Assembly (NCBI GenBank): GCA_021827255.1 | Contig: JAKAWO010000010.1 | Span: 1 to 22,354 of the forward strand | Reading direction: 5' to 3' | From: Acidobacteriota bacterium | GTDB lineage: Bacteria; Acidobacteriota; Terriglobia; UBA7540 | Length of the DNA stretch: 22,354 nt | In this document: in pieces, positions 1 through 7,090 of the stretch | How the letters are laid out: each line of letters opens with the position of its first letter | Numbering within the stretch: position 1 is the first letter of the stretch | Notes under the pieces: model-generated | What the model saw: only the letters and a program-made list of their open reading frames with translations | The model's database searches: none | Told to the model about the DNA's origin: nothing | Program-made: the position numbers and the translations under genes

Positions 1-150
1 CCGAAGGTTCTTGAGCGGGACAGCCTCCAGAACTTCTCTCGATCCGCCCTCGACGCGCCCCAGCAGCATTCCGCAACACTCGTTCGGGTAATCGCGCGCC
101 GCATGGTTGCGGATACTGCGGACGAGACTGGTATCAAGGTGGAGGGTCAT
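1..150 (-). CDS. JAMM/MPN-type (M67) metalloprotease, N-terminal fragment, cut by window edge
   Basis: A minus-strand reading frame starts at ATG 150-148 and stays open to the window edge, giving 50 residues. The stretch around residues 20-28 (DYPNECCGML) is the signature of the N-terminal part of bacterial JAB/MPN metalloproteases; Glu-24 is the expected active-site glutamate. The zinc-binding HxH...D part lies outside the window. In actinobacteria the homologous Mec+ protease removes the new cysteine from the sulfur-carrier protein CysO after CysM has built it. A cysteine synthase 0.9 kb upstream in the same direction supports such a role here. It starts 12 bases after the PIN gene's stop codon, so co-transcription is likely. 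The family call comes from motif recognition; the pathway role is inferred. Confidence 0.75.
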   Translation of the reverse strand, partial: MTLHLDTSLVRSIRNHAARDYPNECCGMLLGRVEGGSREVLEAVPLKNLR

Positions 151-162
151 GTTGAGTTCTTA

Positions 163-675
163 TCACGAGAGGGAATCGGCGAACCAGGCCAAGCCTCGCA
201 GGTGGTTGAAGTTGATCGCATCAATGCCGACGTTGGTGAGGTAATGGAAGAGCGGGAAGTCCACAGTCAATACCAGATATTTTCCCTTGCACGTATCAAC
301 GATGGAGGAGTCCGTCAGGCCAAACTTCGCAAAGTGGTCGTGTGCGACCAGTCCTCTACTGGGCCTGTACTCTTCCTCGGTTCGTCCGGCCAAGTCGGCG
401 AAAACGCTCGAATACCTTTCGCGCCCCTCCTCGGGGAGCTGGCCTAGCAGGTTACTGACCTCAGTAAGGACGTTCGGGGTCGTAACGACCCTGGCGAACA
501 GGCGCACCACTCTCTTTAGCAAGTCGAAGGCACCGGGGTCAAAGACCTGCGTGCGCTTGAACCGTTCGATCTGGCGCGGGTCTAGGAGGCCAACTACCAG
601 GAGCAGGAATAGACTGGAGTCAACGAGCAGCCCCTTGTTTTTATATCGGGCCAATACCTCACTGTAGTAATCCAC
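163..675 (-). CDS. PIN-domain protein (putative ribonuclease)
   Basis: A 170-residue protein that fits the PIN nuclease fold. Asp-19 lies in the first strand (LLVDSS), Glu-72 follows PNVLTEVSN, Asp-122 is in GLTDSSIVD and Asp-139 in LVLTVDF. These four acidic residues are spaced as in metal-dependent PIN ribonucleases. The start is GTG at 675, four bases after the stop of the 89-residue gene, with an AAGGTG ribosome site inside the end of that gene, so the two are translationally close. Many PIN proteins are VapC-type toxins, but the upstream partner is not a recognisable AbrB, RHH or Phd antitoxin, so toxin function is unproven. Hand-counted base composition is lower in GC than the neighbouring cysM, which may mean acquisition by transfer. 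Confidence 0.7.
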   Translation of the reverse strand: MDYYSEVLARYKNKGLLVDSSLFLLLVVGLLDPRQIERFKRTQVFDPGAFDLLKRVVRLFARVVTTPNVLTEVSNLLGQLPEEGRERYSSVFADLAGRTEEEYRPSRGLVAHDHFAKFGLTDSSIVDTCKGKYLVLTVDFPLFHYLTNVGIDAINFNHLRGLAWFADSLS

Positions 676-679
676 TTGT

Positions 680-949
680 TCACACCTTGCGAATCTTCAT
701 AGACCTTACTTCGCCGGTTTCGCGGTCGATTTTGAAGGTCTTGTATTCTCTGTGCTGCTTGCCCCCCGCGTCAAGGAGGCCCCAAACGTCCGGGGGCTCA
801 TTTGGCAGGTTATACCCAAGGGTGATGAGCCAGTAGCGCCCGTCTTCGGAGAGTTCAACCTCCTCCACGAGCACGGGGTCGCCGTGATGAGGGCTTACGG
901 AGTTGAAGAACTCCAGCGCTGCCTGGGCTGAGGTCTTGAGGTCTATCAT
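680..949 (-). CDS. Small conserved-looking protein of unknown function, paired with the PIN gene
   Basis: I do not recognise this 89-residue protein. The chosen ATG at 949 has GGAG six bases upstream; a longer frame to 1009 exists, but its start codons at 1009 and 961 are less well placed. The protein begins with a predicted helix (residues 4-16), followed by charged beta-type segments (VLVEEVELSEDGRYWLIT) and a C-terminal block ending in DRETGEVRSMKIRKV. The TGEV block is reminiscent of PepSY-like folds, which is only a loose resemblance. It has no C-terminal Gly-Gly, so it is not the CysO/MoaD-type sulfur carrier one might expect beside cysM. Its stop is four bases from the PIN start, so the pair probably works together; an antitoxin or inhibitor role is possible but untested. 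Confidence 0.6.
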   Translation of the reverse strand: MIDLKTSAQAALEFFNSVSPHHGDPVLVEEVELSEDGRYWLITLGYNLPNEPPDVWGLLDAGGKQHREYKTFKIDRETGEVRSMKIRKV

Positions 950-1046
950 GGCATTCTCCATTGGGCAAGTATGCCCTCCTTCCGCCGGCGCTGCAAGACC
1001 TGGAGGCATCCGGCCGGGCGGTCATAGACCGTCGCTAGAGGGGGGA

Positions 1047-1997
1047 TCACTTGCCCTCGTCCCAGTATCGCTCGCTCAAATACTTGTCGCCGCTATCGGG
1101 AAAGATAGCGACGATGACGCCTTGGCGGACGCGCTCCGCGAGTTGGAGCGCGGCGACCAGCGCCGCTCCGGAGGAGACGCCGGCCAGCACACCTTCTTCA
1201 CTCGCCAGCCGCAGCGTCATGGCGTAAGCGTCTTCGGTTGAAACCGCGAGATTCTCATCCGCCAGCTTCTCATCGTAAATGCCCGGCAGGATGGAGGTGG
1301 GCATGTGCTTGAGCCCCTCCAGACCGTGGAACGGGGAGTCCGGCTGGAAGCTGGCACAGCAAACGGAAGGCTTCAGTTCTTTTAGCCGGCGCGCCGTGCC
1401 CATGAAAGTGCCACTGGTGCCGAGGCCAGCGACAAAGTGCGTGAGGCGGCCCTCGGTCTGTTCGAAGATTTCCACCGCGGTGGTTTGATAGTGCGCCTGC
1501 CAGTTGGCCGGGTTGTCGTACTGATTGGCGTAGAAGTAAAGGTCGGGGCGCTCTGCGGCGACCTGGCGGACGCGCCGGATGGCACCGTCAGAGCCTTCCA
1601 AAGGGTCCGTGTATTCAACCTCGGCGCCGTAAGCTTTCAGGATGCGCTTGCGCTCGATGCTGGCGTTCGATGGCATATAGAGGCGCACTCGGTAGCCTAG
1701 CGCGGCGCCGATCATGGCGTAGGCGATGCCGGTGTTGCCGGAGGTGGAATCAATCAATATCTTTTTTGGGGTCAAGGCCCCGACGCGCTCGGCCTGGCGG
1801 ATGATGTTGAGCGCCGCCCGGTCTTTTACGGAGCCGCCGGGATTGGCCCACTCGGCTTTAGCAAGGAATTCGACGCCGGGAAATTTTGCTCCGATTTTGC
1901 GAAGCCGCACTAGCGGTGTGTTGCCAATCAACGACAACAGGTCCGCCGGCCGGCTCAATCCCATTTCCATGCTGGTTTCAGAAGACGCTTTCAGCAT
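1047..1997 (-). CDS. cysM: PLP-dependent cysteine synthase, CysM type
   Basis: A 316-residue cytosolic enzyme of the O-acetylserine/O-phosphoserine sulfhydrylase family, which forms cysteine from an activated serine and a sulfur donor. Visible family motifs are GNTPLVRL (25-32), the PLP lysine Lys-58 in GGSVKDR, the substrate loop STSGNTGIAYAM, and the phosphate-binding GLGTSGTFMGT. The middle (ANQYDNPANWQAHY) and the C-terminal DSGDKYLS resemble CysM more than CysK. The actinobacterial CysM takes sulfur from a CysO thiocarboxylate, and a JAMM protease downstream fits that route, but no CysO gene is visible here. ATG 1997 is used as the start; in-frame ATGs at 1970 and 1964 are possible because homology begins only near residue 20. 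A consensus-like promoter lies directly upstream. Exact sulfur donor is unknown. Confidence 0.9.
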   Translation of the reverse strand: MLKASSETSMEMGLSRPADLLSLIGNTPLVRLRKIGAKFPGVEFLAKAEWANPGGSVKDRAALNIIRQAERVGALTPKKILIDSTSGNTGIAYAMIGAALGYRVRLYMPSNASIERKRILKAYGAEVEYTDPLEGSDGAIRRVRQVAAERPDLYFYANQYDNPANWQAHYQTTAVEIFEQTEGRLTHFVAGLGTSGTFMGTARRLKELKPSVCCASFQPDSPFHGLEGLKHMPTSILPGIYDEKLADENLAVSTEDAYAMTLRLASEEGVLAGVSSGAALVAALQLAERVRQGVIVAIFPDSGDKYLSERYWDEGK

Positions 1998-2014
1998 AAC
2001 CGCAGCATCTTGGG

Positions 2015-2044
2015 ATTCTAGGGGTTCAGGCGGGAAAGTGTCAA
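2015..2044 (-). promoter_or_regulatory. Sigma70-like promoter of cysM
   Basis: On the minus strand a perfect -35 TTGACA (2044-2039) is followed after 18 bases by TAGAAT (2020-2015), a 5/6 match to the -10 consensus. The predicted transcript start, near 2008, leaves a leader of only about 11 bases before ATG 1997. This is the best housekeeping-type promoter in the window. It makes cysM and the genes behind it independent of the M16 peptidase gene upstream. Confidence 0.65.
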
Positions 2045-2133
2045 TCTTCGTCAGGAAAACCGAGCCGGCCGCGGAGCGCGCTCACCCCAGGACGTTTCGC
2101 GGCGGGGGCACCCGCGGTTCTCGCCGGCGCGCG

Positions 2134-4896
2134 TCACTTTGGCGTGGGACCCTGGACAACCTGAACCAGATCGTTGGGCCGCACCCAGCGCGCGAACGCC
2201 TTTTGGACCTGCGGAGCCGTCAACTTGAGGTAATGCTCGCCGGCGATGAGCGGCTCGTCGAGCGGCAGGCCGATGTCCGTGAGCGCAATCCACTCATGGG
2301 CGATGCTGCCGACGTCCGACTGGGACAAGGGAATCTGGCGGAGCACAAGCGCCTTGGCCTGCCGCAATTGCCGGGCGTTTACGGCAGTGGTCTGCATGGC
2401 CTTCAAGTCGCGCAGGATGATGGCGCGCGCCTTCGAGACGTTGGGCGGATCGCAGCCGTAGCTGACTGAGTAAACGGAACGGGTCTTGCCTGCCGCCAGC
2501 GAGGAGCCGACGTAATACACCAGTCCGGTGGTCTCGCGCAAGTCCTGACCGAGGCGGCTGGCGTAAAAACCGCCCCCCAGCACCTCATTGCCCAGTTGCA
2601 GCGCGTAATAATCAGGGCTGAAACGATTGATACGCAGCGTCTCCGCCAGTGTGACGGAGTCTTGAACACGGCTCTTGTCCGGAACCGTCGTGGCGGAGGG
2701 CTGGTTGGGCGGGACGGGAGGCAAATCGGTGTGGGGCTTGGGGCCGGAGGCTTGCCATCCGCCAAAATACTTTTCGATGGTGCTTTTCGCTGCCTCGGGG
2801 GTGACGTTTCCGATGACCACAATGGTGGTCAAATCCGGCCTGAAGGCGTGCTGGTAGTAACCTTTGACGTCTTGGAGCGTCAGTCCCATGACGCTGGGCG
2901 GCGTCGCTTGGCGCAGGGTTGGATCGCCTTTGGGGAACAGGGCGGCGTCGCGAGCGCGACTGGCAAGGTAATACGGGCTCTGGAGCTGGCCAGCCACGTA
3001 AGCCGCCTGCTGCCTTTGCATGATGGCGAAAGCGGAGGGCGGCAGCGCGGGGTGGAGTTCGTTCTCCGCCAGCAGCTCCACGCCGCGGCTGAAATGGCTG
3101 GCGAGGACCTGAAGCGTGAAGTTGGCGCCCGCGGACTCGTCAGCGCCGATCGCGTCGAGAGCCTTCTGGAATTGAAGGCGGTTAAGAGTGGTTGTGCCAT
3201 AGGAGAAAAGACGGTTCAAAAGGGCGCTGTCGCCTTTCTGTCCCTTGGGAACCTCAAGATCGGGATTGTTCTTGATGTGGCCGAAAACGCTCACCGTGTC
3301 GCTGACGGATTCGGGTTGCACAATGAGCTTGATTCCGTTCGGCAGCGTGCTGACCACAGGATGGACGGTCAAGCGCGGGACGTTCAGCCGCGCCAGCGCC
3401 TGAGTCGCCCAGGCGGGCAAGGGAACGGCCTTGACGCTCTTGGGGGCAAACGATTCCGCGCCGCCGAACGAGCTGTGGGAGATGGGCTTGCCCGAAGGCT
3501 GCGGCGGCAGGACGGCGGTGATGGCGTGGTCGAACTTCAGATACTTTTTGGCCACGCGGTCCACTTGCTCCGGCGTGACGGCTTCAATCATGCGGATGTC
3601 ATCCTCCGGTGAGTGGCGCCCTTCAACGGCCACGGCTTCCGACCACGCACTGGCCAGCCCGGAAACGGAGTTCTTCTGCATTTCCTCGTGGGCGAGCTCG
3701 TGCAGCTTGGCCGCCGCCACGAGGTCCGGCGGAACGCCGTGCTGAAGATCGTTGGAGAGAATCTGGCGGACCTGGGTGACGAGCGCGTTCGCATCGGCGC
3801 CTTTGGGATATCCAACGACGGCCAGCCCGAAACCTGACTGCGGCAGCGCCTCCAGGTCAAACTCCGCAAACAGCGCCTTGCCGTGCGGCACCAGCGCGTA
3901 GAGCGTGCCGCGCTGGCTGCTCAAAACATCTGACAGAACATCGGCGGCGGCAAAATCGGGACTGTCCGTTCCGGGCATGCGGAAGGCGATGGCCGCCAGG
4001 CCGAAGGGATAATCCGAAGGGATGGTCAGCGTCTCGGCCTTGACGGGTTCCAGGTGGATCGCCGGCCGCGCCGGAAGCTTCTTGGCAGGGATGCCGCCGA
4101 ACAGGCGCTTGACCTCGGCCAGCGCCTGGGTGGGATGAATGTCACCGACGACGATCAGGATGGCGTCGTTCGGAGCGTACCAGGTGTCATAAAACTTTTT
4201 GAGCATTGCGGCCGTGGTCTTGTTAAAGGTGGGGCGGGTTCCCAGACCGGAGTTGGCGAGCGGGGTCCCCTTGTACAGCGCCGCCAACATTTTCAGGTAG
4301 AAGACCTCAAAGGGATTTGAATGGTCCTGGGCGACCTCCTGTTCGATCGCGCCCCGCTCCTGATCCCAAAGTTTCCCGCTGTCCTCCACCCCGCTCATGC
4401 GAATCGCTTCGATGTGCAAGGCAAGATCCAAGTCCTCGGCGGGAATGGTGAAAAAATACTGGGTGATCGTCTGTTGCGTATCCGCATCAAACGAGCCGCC
4501 CATCGCAGCGGAGATTTCCGCCAGTTGATCGGCGGAAAGGCCCGGGCTGCCGCGGAACATCATGTGCTCCTGGGCGTGAGCCAAACCGGGAAAACCTGGC
4601 GGAACTTCGTTCGACCCCACCAGGTAATTCACCATCGTGGTGACCACGGGCGCGAGCGTGTTTCTCACGATGACCACGCGAAGGCCGTTTTTGAGCGTGG
4701 CGCGCCGCACGTTCTCCGTCGCCGGGGCCGGAGGCTGCGCGCCGGGCTTGGCGCTCTCCGCCAAGGCGTGGCCGAGTGACGCGGGCTTCGAGCCACCACC
4801 GAAGGCGCGCGACTTCCCGGCCGCGCCGGCTTTCGACGCGAACGAAAAAATCATGAAACTGAGCAATACGATTTGGAAGGTGAGCAACTTCCTCAT
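2134..4896 (-). CDS. Exported M16-family zinc metallopeptidase (two M16 domains in one chain)
   Basis: A 920-residue insulinase/pitrilysin-like peptidase. The start at 4896 has GAGGGGA four bases upstream and gives a signal peptide (MRKLL followed by a hydrophobic stretch to about residue 25); the longer frame to 4938 would bury it. The first half carries the inverted zinc motif HAQEH at 107-111 and downstream glutamates at 185/187 (RGAIEQE) for the third zinc ligand. The second M16 domain starts near residue 510 (LPNGIKLIV) and has no HxxEH, as expected for the inactive half that closes the peptide chamber. It should degrade or process peptides in the periplasm. Length is normal for single-chain bacterial members. 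The substrate cannot be deduced. It ends 136 bases before cysM, which has its own promoter. Confidence 0.92.
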   Translation of the reverse strand: MRKLLTFQIVLLSFMIFSFASKAGAAGKSRAFGGGSKPASLGHALAESAKPGAQPPAPATENVRRATLKNGLRVVIVRNTLAPVVTTMVNYLVGSNEVPPGFPGLAHAQEHMMFRGSPGLSADQLAEISAAMGGSFDADTQQTITQYFFTIPAEDLDLALHIEAIRMSGVEDSGKLWDQERGAIEQEVAQDHSNPFEVFYLKMLAALYKGTPLANSGLGTRPTFNKTTAAMLKKFYDTWYAPNDAILIVVGDIHPTQALAEVKRLFGGIPAKKLPARPAIHLEPVKAETLTIPSDYPFGLAAIAFRMPGTDSPDFAAADVLSDVLSSQRGTLYALVPHGKALFAEFDLEALPQSGFGLAVVGYPKGADANALVTQVRQILSNDLQHGVPPDLVAAAKLHELAHEEMQKNSVSGLASAWSEAVAVEGRHSPEDDIRMIEAVTPEQVDRVAKKYLKFDHAITAVLPPQPSGKPISHSSFGGAESFAPKSVKAVPLPAWATQALARLNVPRLTVHPVVSTLPNGIKLIVQPESVSDTVSVFGHIKNNPDLEVPKGQKGDSALLNRLFSYGTTTLNRLQFQKALDAIGADESAGANFTLQVLASHFSRGVELLAENELHPALPPSAFAIMQRQQAAYVAGQLQSPYYLASRARDAALFPKGDPTLRQATPPSVMGLTLQDVKGYYQHAFRPDLTTIVVIGNVTPEAAKSTIEKYFGGWQASGPKPHTDLPPVPPNQPSATTVPDKSRVQDSVTLAETLRINRFSPDYYALQLGNEVLGGGFYASRLGQDLRETTGLVYYVGSSLAAGKTRSVYSVSYGCDPPNVSKARAIILRDLKAMQTTAVNARQLRQAKALVLRQIPLSQSDVGSIAHEWIALTDIGLPLDEPLIAGEHYLKLTAPQVQKAFARWVRPNDLVQVVQGPTPK

Positions 4897-5286
4897 AAAG
4901 TCCCCTCTCGGTTGAAAGCGATCAAGGTTGACATGCAATTGGGACAGCCTTAAATCCGCCTGCGTCGGCCCGTGTCCCCGGTTTGTTAAACCACGACAGA
5001 CGGACAGGACCTTGGCCGGATTTCTCTCCCTGCACTTGAAATGCTATCAGATTTGAGTTGTGCAGAACAAGCGGATGCCGCGAAGCATTTCGGTGTAACG
5101 GTTGGCGCCTACTTGGCCAAGTGCGATGCGGCCGACGATTGCCAGACCCAATCTTTATGCCCGATGCGCTGCGCAGAATGGGCGCGCCGGGCGACGCTCG
5201 CGGGATGGCGCGTCCGAATTTGCAAACTCCGGTCAGAATGGGTCAAAATGCTGGCAGGCATGACCTGTCCCAGGAGGGGTTTTAGG
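4897..5286. other. Divergent intergenic region between M16 peptidase and receiver-like gene
   Basis: About 390 bases without a convincing gene. A plus-strand frame is open from ATG 5041 into the receiver-like gene, but it lacks a ribosome site at that ATG and its extra N-terminal residues resemble nothing I know. The region should hold the promoter of the M16 gene, but no clear -35/-10 pair was seen for it. A short inverted repeat GGTTT-GTT-AAACC lies at 4980-4992; it could be a small operator but is too short to claim. A possible promoter for the plus-strand gene is listed separately. Confidence 0.5.
5220..5249 (+). promoter_or_regulatory. Possible promoter of the receiver-like/bioY genes
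   Basis: TTGCAA (5220-5225) and CAAAAT (5244-5249) are separated by 18 bases, each matching four of six consensus positions. The predicted transcript start, near 5256, gives a leader of about 30 bases that includes the AGGAGG ribosome site. Support is pattern match and position only. Confidence 0.3.
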
Positions 5287-5691
5287 ATGGCGAGAGCAGT
5301 TTGGGTTGCGGTCGAAGATCTCATCTTTCAGGCCAAGATACTGGAAACGGCGCGGCAGGTGGGCGTCCCGCTGTGGGTGGTCGCACCCGCCAAGGTTCAG
5401 CAGGCGCTGACCGAAGATCGGCCCATCGCCATCCTGCTGGACTTAAATCATGGCTCGGCCATCAAGGCGCTCCAGGGTGTAAAGAGTGATCCGGTTACGC
5501 GACAAGTGCGAGTCCTGGGCTTCCTGTCGCACGTGGATACCGAACTGGCCCGATCCGCCCGCGCGGCGGGTTGCGACACGGTGCTGGCGCGGTCGGCGTT
5601 CAGCGAACGGCTCCCACAATTACTGCGGGAGCTTACAACTGCGGCTGAACCGCCGGACGGATTCGCCCGCAAAGACGGAACTCGTCTATAA
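5287..5691 (+). CDS. Receiver-domain-like protein (degenerate response regulator receiver)
   Basis: A 134-residue protein with the size and beta-alpha rhythm of a lone CheY-like receiver domain. The start is ATG 5287, nine bases after AGGAGG at 5272-5277, rather than the upstream in-frame ATG at 5041. Asp-52 in ILLDLN is in the place of the phospho-acceptor, and Ser-81 (LGFLSHVD) in the place of the switch Ser/Thr. The usually invariant Lys near the end (KP motif) is replaced by Arg-102 (LARSAF), and the N-terminal acidic pair is only Glu-10/Asp-11. No output domain follows, so it would act as a phospho-relay, partner-binding or pseudo-receiver protein. It ends 37 bases before bioY and may be co-transcribed with it. 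No histidine kinase is nearby. Confidence 0.6.
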   Translation: MARAVWVAVEDLIFQAKILETARQVGVPLWVVAPAKVQQALTEDRPIAILLDLNHGSAIKALQGVKSDPVTRQVRVLGFLSHVDTELARSARAAGCDTVLARSAFSERLPQLLRELTTAAEPPDGFARKDGTRL

Positions 5692-5692
5692 T
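5687..5692 (+). promoter_or_regulatory. TATAAT box upstream of bioY
   Basis: A perfect -10 hexamer overlaps the stop codon of the receiver-like gene, 37 bases before the bioY ATG. No good -35 box is present at 16-19 bases, and there is no TGn extension. It may give bioY a second promoter, or it may be chance. Confidence 0.3.
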
Positions 5693-5728
5693 CCTCCGGT
5701 TGTTTCGCCCGTCACGAGAAGGAGCTTG

Positions 5729-6325
5729 ATGCCGAGTTCAAGATCGAACGTTCTTGCGGACTGCGTGCCGGGCGCGCGAAGCGTAGGGCGGGACGCCGCC
5801 TGGGTGATCGGGTTCAGCCTGCTGACCGCGCTATTGGCTCAGATGGCGATTCCGCTGCCCTTTACGCCGGTTCCCATCACCGGTCAGACGTTTGGCGTGC
5901 TTTTGGCCGGCGCCGTGCTGGGCAGCCGTCGGGGATTTCTGAGTCAGGCGCTGTATCTGGCCGAAGGCGCGGCGGGTCTGCCGGTGTTTGCCGGTGGCGC
6001 TTTCTCATTTGTACACCTGATCGGTCCGACCGGAGGCTATCTGTGGAGCTATCCGCTCGCGGCCGGGCTGGTCGGCTGGCTGGTGGAGCAGGGGGCCAGC
6101 CGCAAAGTCTGGCAGATGGCGGCAGCGCTGGTGGTGGGCGACTTCCTTATTCTGGTGGCGGGCGCCTCCTGGCTTTGGACTTTCTTTCATATGGCGCCGC
6201 TTCAGGCGTTCGAGATGGGATTCTATCCCTTCATCCTTGGCGACCTGCTGAAGATCGTTCTGGTGGGCGTGACGCTTCCACCACTTCTTGCCCGGTATTC
6301 GCGGCCCCCGCGAGATTCTGCCTGA
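5729..6325 (+). CDS. bioY: BioY biotin transporter, ECF S-component
   Basis: A 198-residue integral membrane protein with about six helices. BioY is the substrate-binding subunit that captures biotin for uptake, usually with an energy-coupling EcfA/EcfT module. Family features seen are the PLPFTPVPITGQTFGVLLAGAVLG block (spread over residues 42-65), the YLAEGAAGLPVFAGG region (76-90) and, later, FILGDLLKI. The start is ATG 5729 with AGAAGGAG four to five bases upstream; the frame is open much further up, but that part overlaps the receiver-like gene in another frame and is not coding. No EcfA or EcfT gene is in the window, so it either shares a distant module or works alone, as reported for some solitary BioY proteins. 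No biotin biosynthesis gene adjoins it. Confidence 0.93.
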   Translation: MPSSRSNVLADCVPGARSVGRDAAWVIGFSLLTALLAQMAIPLPFTPVPITGQTFGVLLAGAVLGSRRGFLSQALYLAEGAAGLPVFAGGAFSFVHLIGPTGGYLWSYPLAAGLVGWLVEQGASRKVWQMAAALVVGDFLILVAGASWLWTFFHMAPLQAFEMGFYPFILGDLLKIVLVGVTLPPLLARYSRPPRDSA

Positions 6326-6382
6326 GCCCTTGGCGCCGGGCCGAGAGAACCACGGTCAATTCAAACTGCGCGGTGGGCGTGC

Positions 6383-7000
6383 CTACGGGTGGGCGCTGAC
6401 GCCCAAGGCGCGGAGATCTTGCTCCAACTGTTCCGCTTGGTGGAATTGAAGGGCCTCGAGGCCGCAATGCCGGGCGCACTCGACGTTCAGCGCGCGATCG
6501 TCAATAAAAATGGCTTCTTCGGGTTGGCGTTGCGTCATCTCGAGGGCCAAGCGGAAAATTTCCTCTTCGGGTTTCTGGACGCCCAAAAAGCAAGAGCTGA
6601 AAAAAACGTTGAAGTATTTTCGTAGGCCGAACTTTTCAATCCGAAACAGATTGAGCTCTCTCGATTCGTTGTTGAGCGTGGCGAGCAGGTATTGGCCGCT
6701 CGCCGCGAGGCGCGCGAGCAGATCGAGCGAGGCCGGTTGAGCGTGGGACTGCGCAAACATGAACTGCTTAACGTCGTCCGGCGTGAAGGCTCGTGGGGCG
6801 TAGAAAATGGTCCGCTCAAGATAGCGGTCGAGGGGCATGCGTCCGGTCTCAAAGCGCCCCACGACCAGTTCGTGCCGGCCCTCAAACTCCTCCTCGTTAA
6901 TCTGGAACGTCCGCACCATCGCGCGGCGCGTGTCGCGGTCCCAGCCGTTTGAAAGAATGACCCCGCCCACATCCCAGAAAAGCGCCGTCAGCTTGGACAT
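6383..7000 (-). CDS. HAD-superfamily hydrolase (HAD-IA like)
   Basis: A 205-residue cytosolic protein. Start ATG 7000 is preceded by GGGAGGG with six bases spacing; the frame runs open further upstream but crosses into the divergent OmpA gene. HAD motifs are all visible: motif I FWDVGGVI with nucleophile Asp-10, motif II ATLNN (107-111), motif III Lys-143 in VQKPEEEIF, and motif IV FIDDR (Asp-167/168). The residue two after the nucleophile is Gly-12, not the Asp that serves as general acid in typical phosphatases. This variant occurs in the dehalogenase/epoxide-hydrolase-N-terminal-like branch, so its reaction is uncertain. It is divergent from the OmpA-domain gene, sharing a 90-base upstream region, and convergent with bioY. 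A substrate cannot be named. Confidence 0.82.
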   Translation of the reverse strand: MSKLTALFWDVGGVILSNGWDRDTRRAMVRTFQINEEEFEGRHELVVGRFETGRMPLDRYLERTIFYAPRAFTPDDVKQFMFAQSHAQPASLDLLARLAASGQYLLATLNNESRELNLFRIEKFGLRKYFNVFFSSCFLGVQKPEEEIFRLALEMTQRQPEEAIFIDDRALNVECARHCGLEALQFHQAEQLEQDLRALGVSAHP

Positions 7001-7069
7001 GCCGAACCCTCCCGCGGCTGCGTTCGCCGCAGCCTTGCGCAAGATTACACCGGGAGGGCAAGCGTGGGG

Positions 7070-7075
7070 TAGAAT
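7070..7075 (+). promoter_or_regulatory. Possible -10 box of the OmpA-domain gene
   Basis: TAGAAT lies 15 bases before ATG 7091 in the short divergent spacer, with GAGAGG as ribosome site just behind it. No matching -35 hexamer was found, so this is a position-supported guess. Confidence 0.25.
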
Positions 7076-7090
7076 AGAGAGGTCAGAGCT

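Noticed and set aside
163..949. Calling the PIN gene and its 89-residue neighbour a VapBC toxin-antitoxin system
   Set aside because: The small protein has no DNA-binding antitoxin motif that I recognise, and the PIN protein, at 170 residues, is longer than usual VapC. Only the pairing is reported.
1019..1031. Inverted repeat CGGTC-ATA-GACCG after cysM as terminator
   Set aside because: Five pairs with a three-base loop and no T-run; too weak to claim, and the downstream genes probably depend on read-through.
1726..2469. 247-codon plus-strand frame over the cysM start and M16 end
   Set aside because: It runs through two clear minus-strand genes and the cysM promoter; composition is that of a shadow frame.
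2596..3612. 338-codon plus-strand open frame opposite the M16 peptidase gene
   Set aside because: Its translation resembles no protein family and is Arg/Gly/Val-rich, as expected for antisense of GC-rich coding DNA. The minus strand carries clear M16 motifs.
5486..5728. N-terminal extension of the bioY frame
   Set aside because: It overlaps the receiver-like gene in another frame, is Arg/Trp/Cys-rich and unlike BioY; ATG 5729 has a strong ribosome site.
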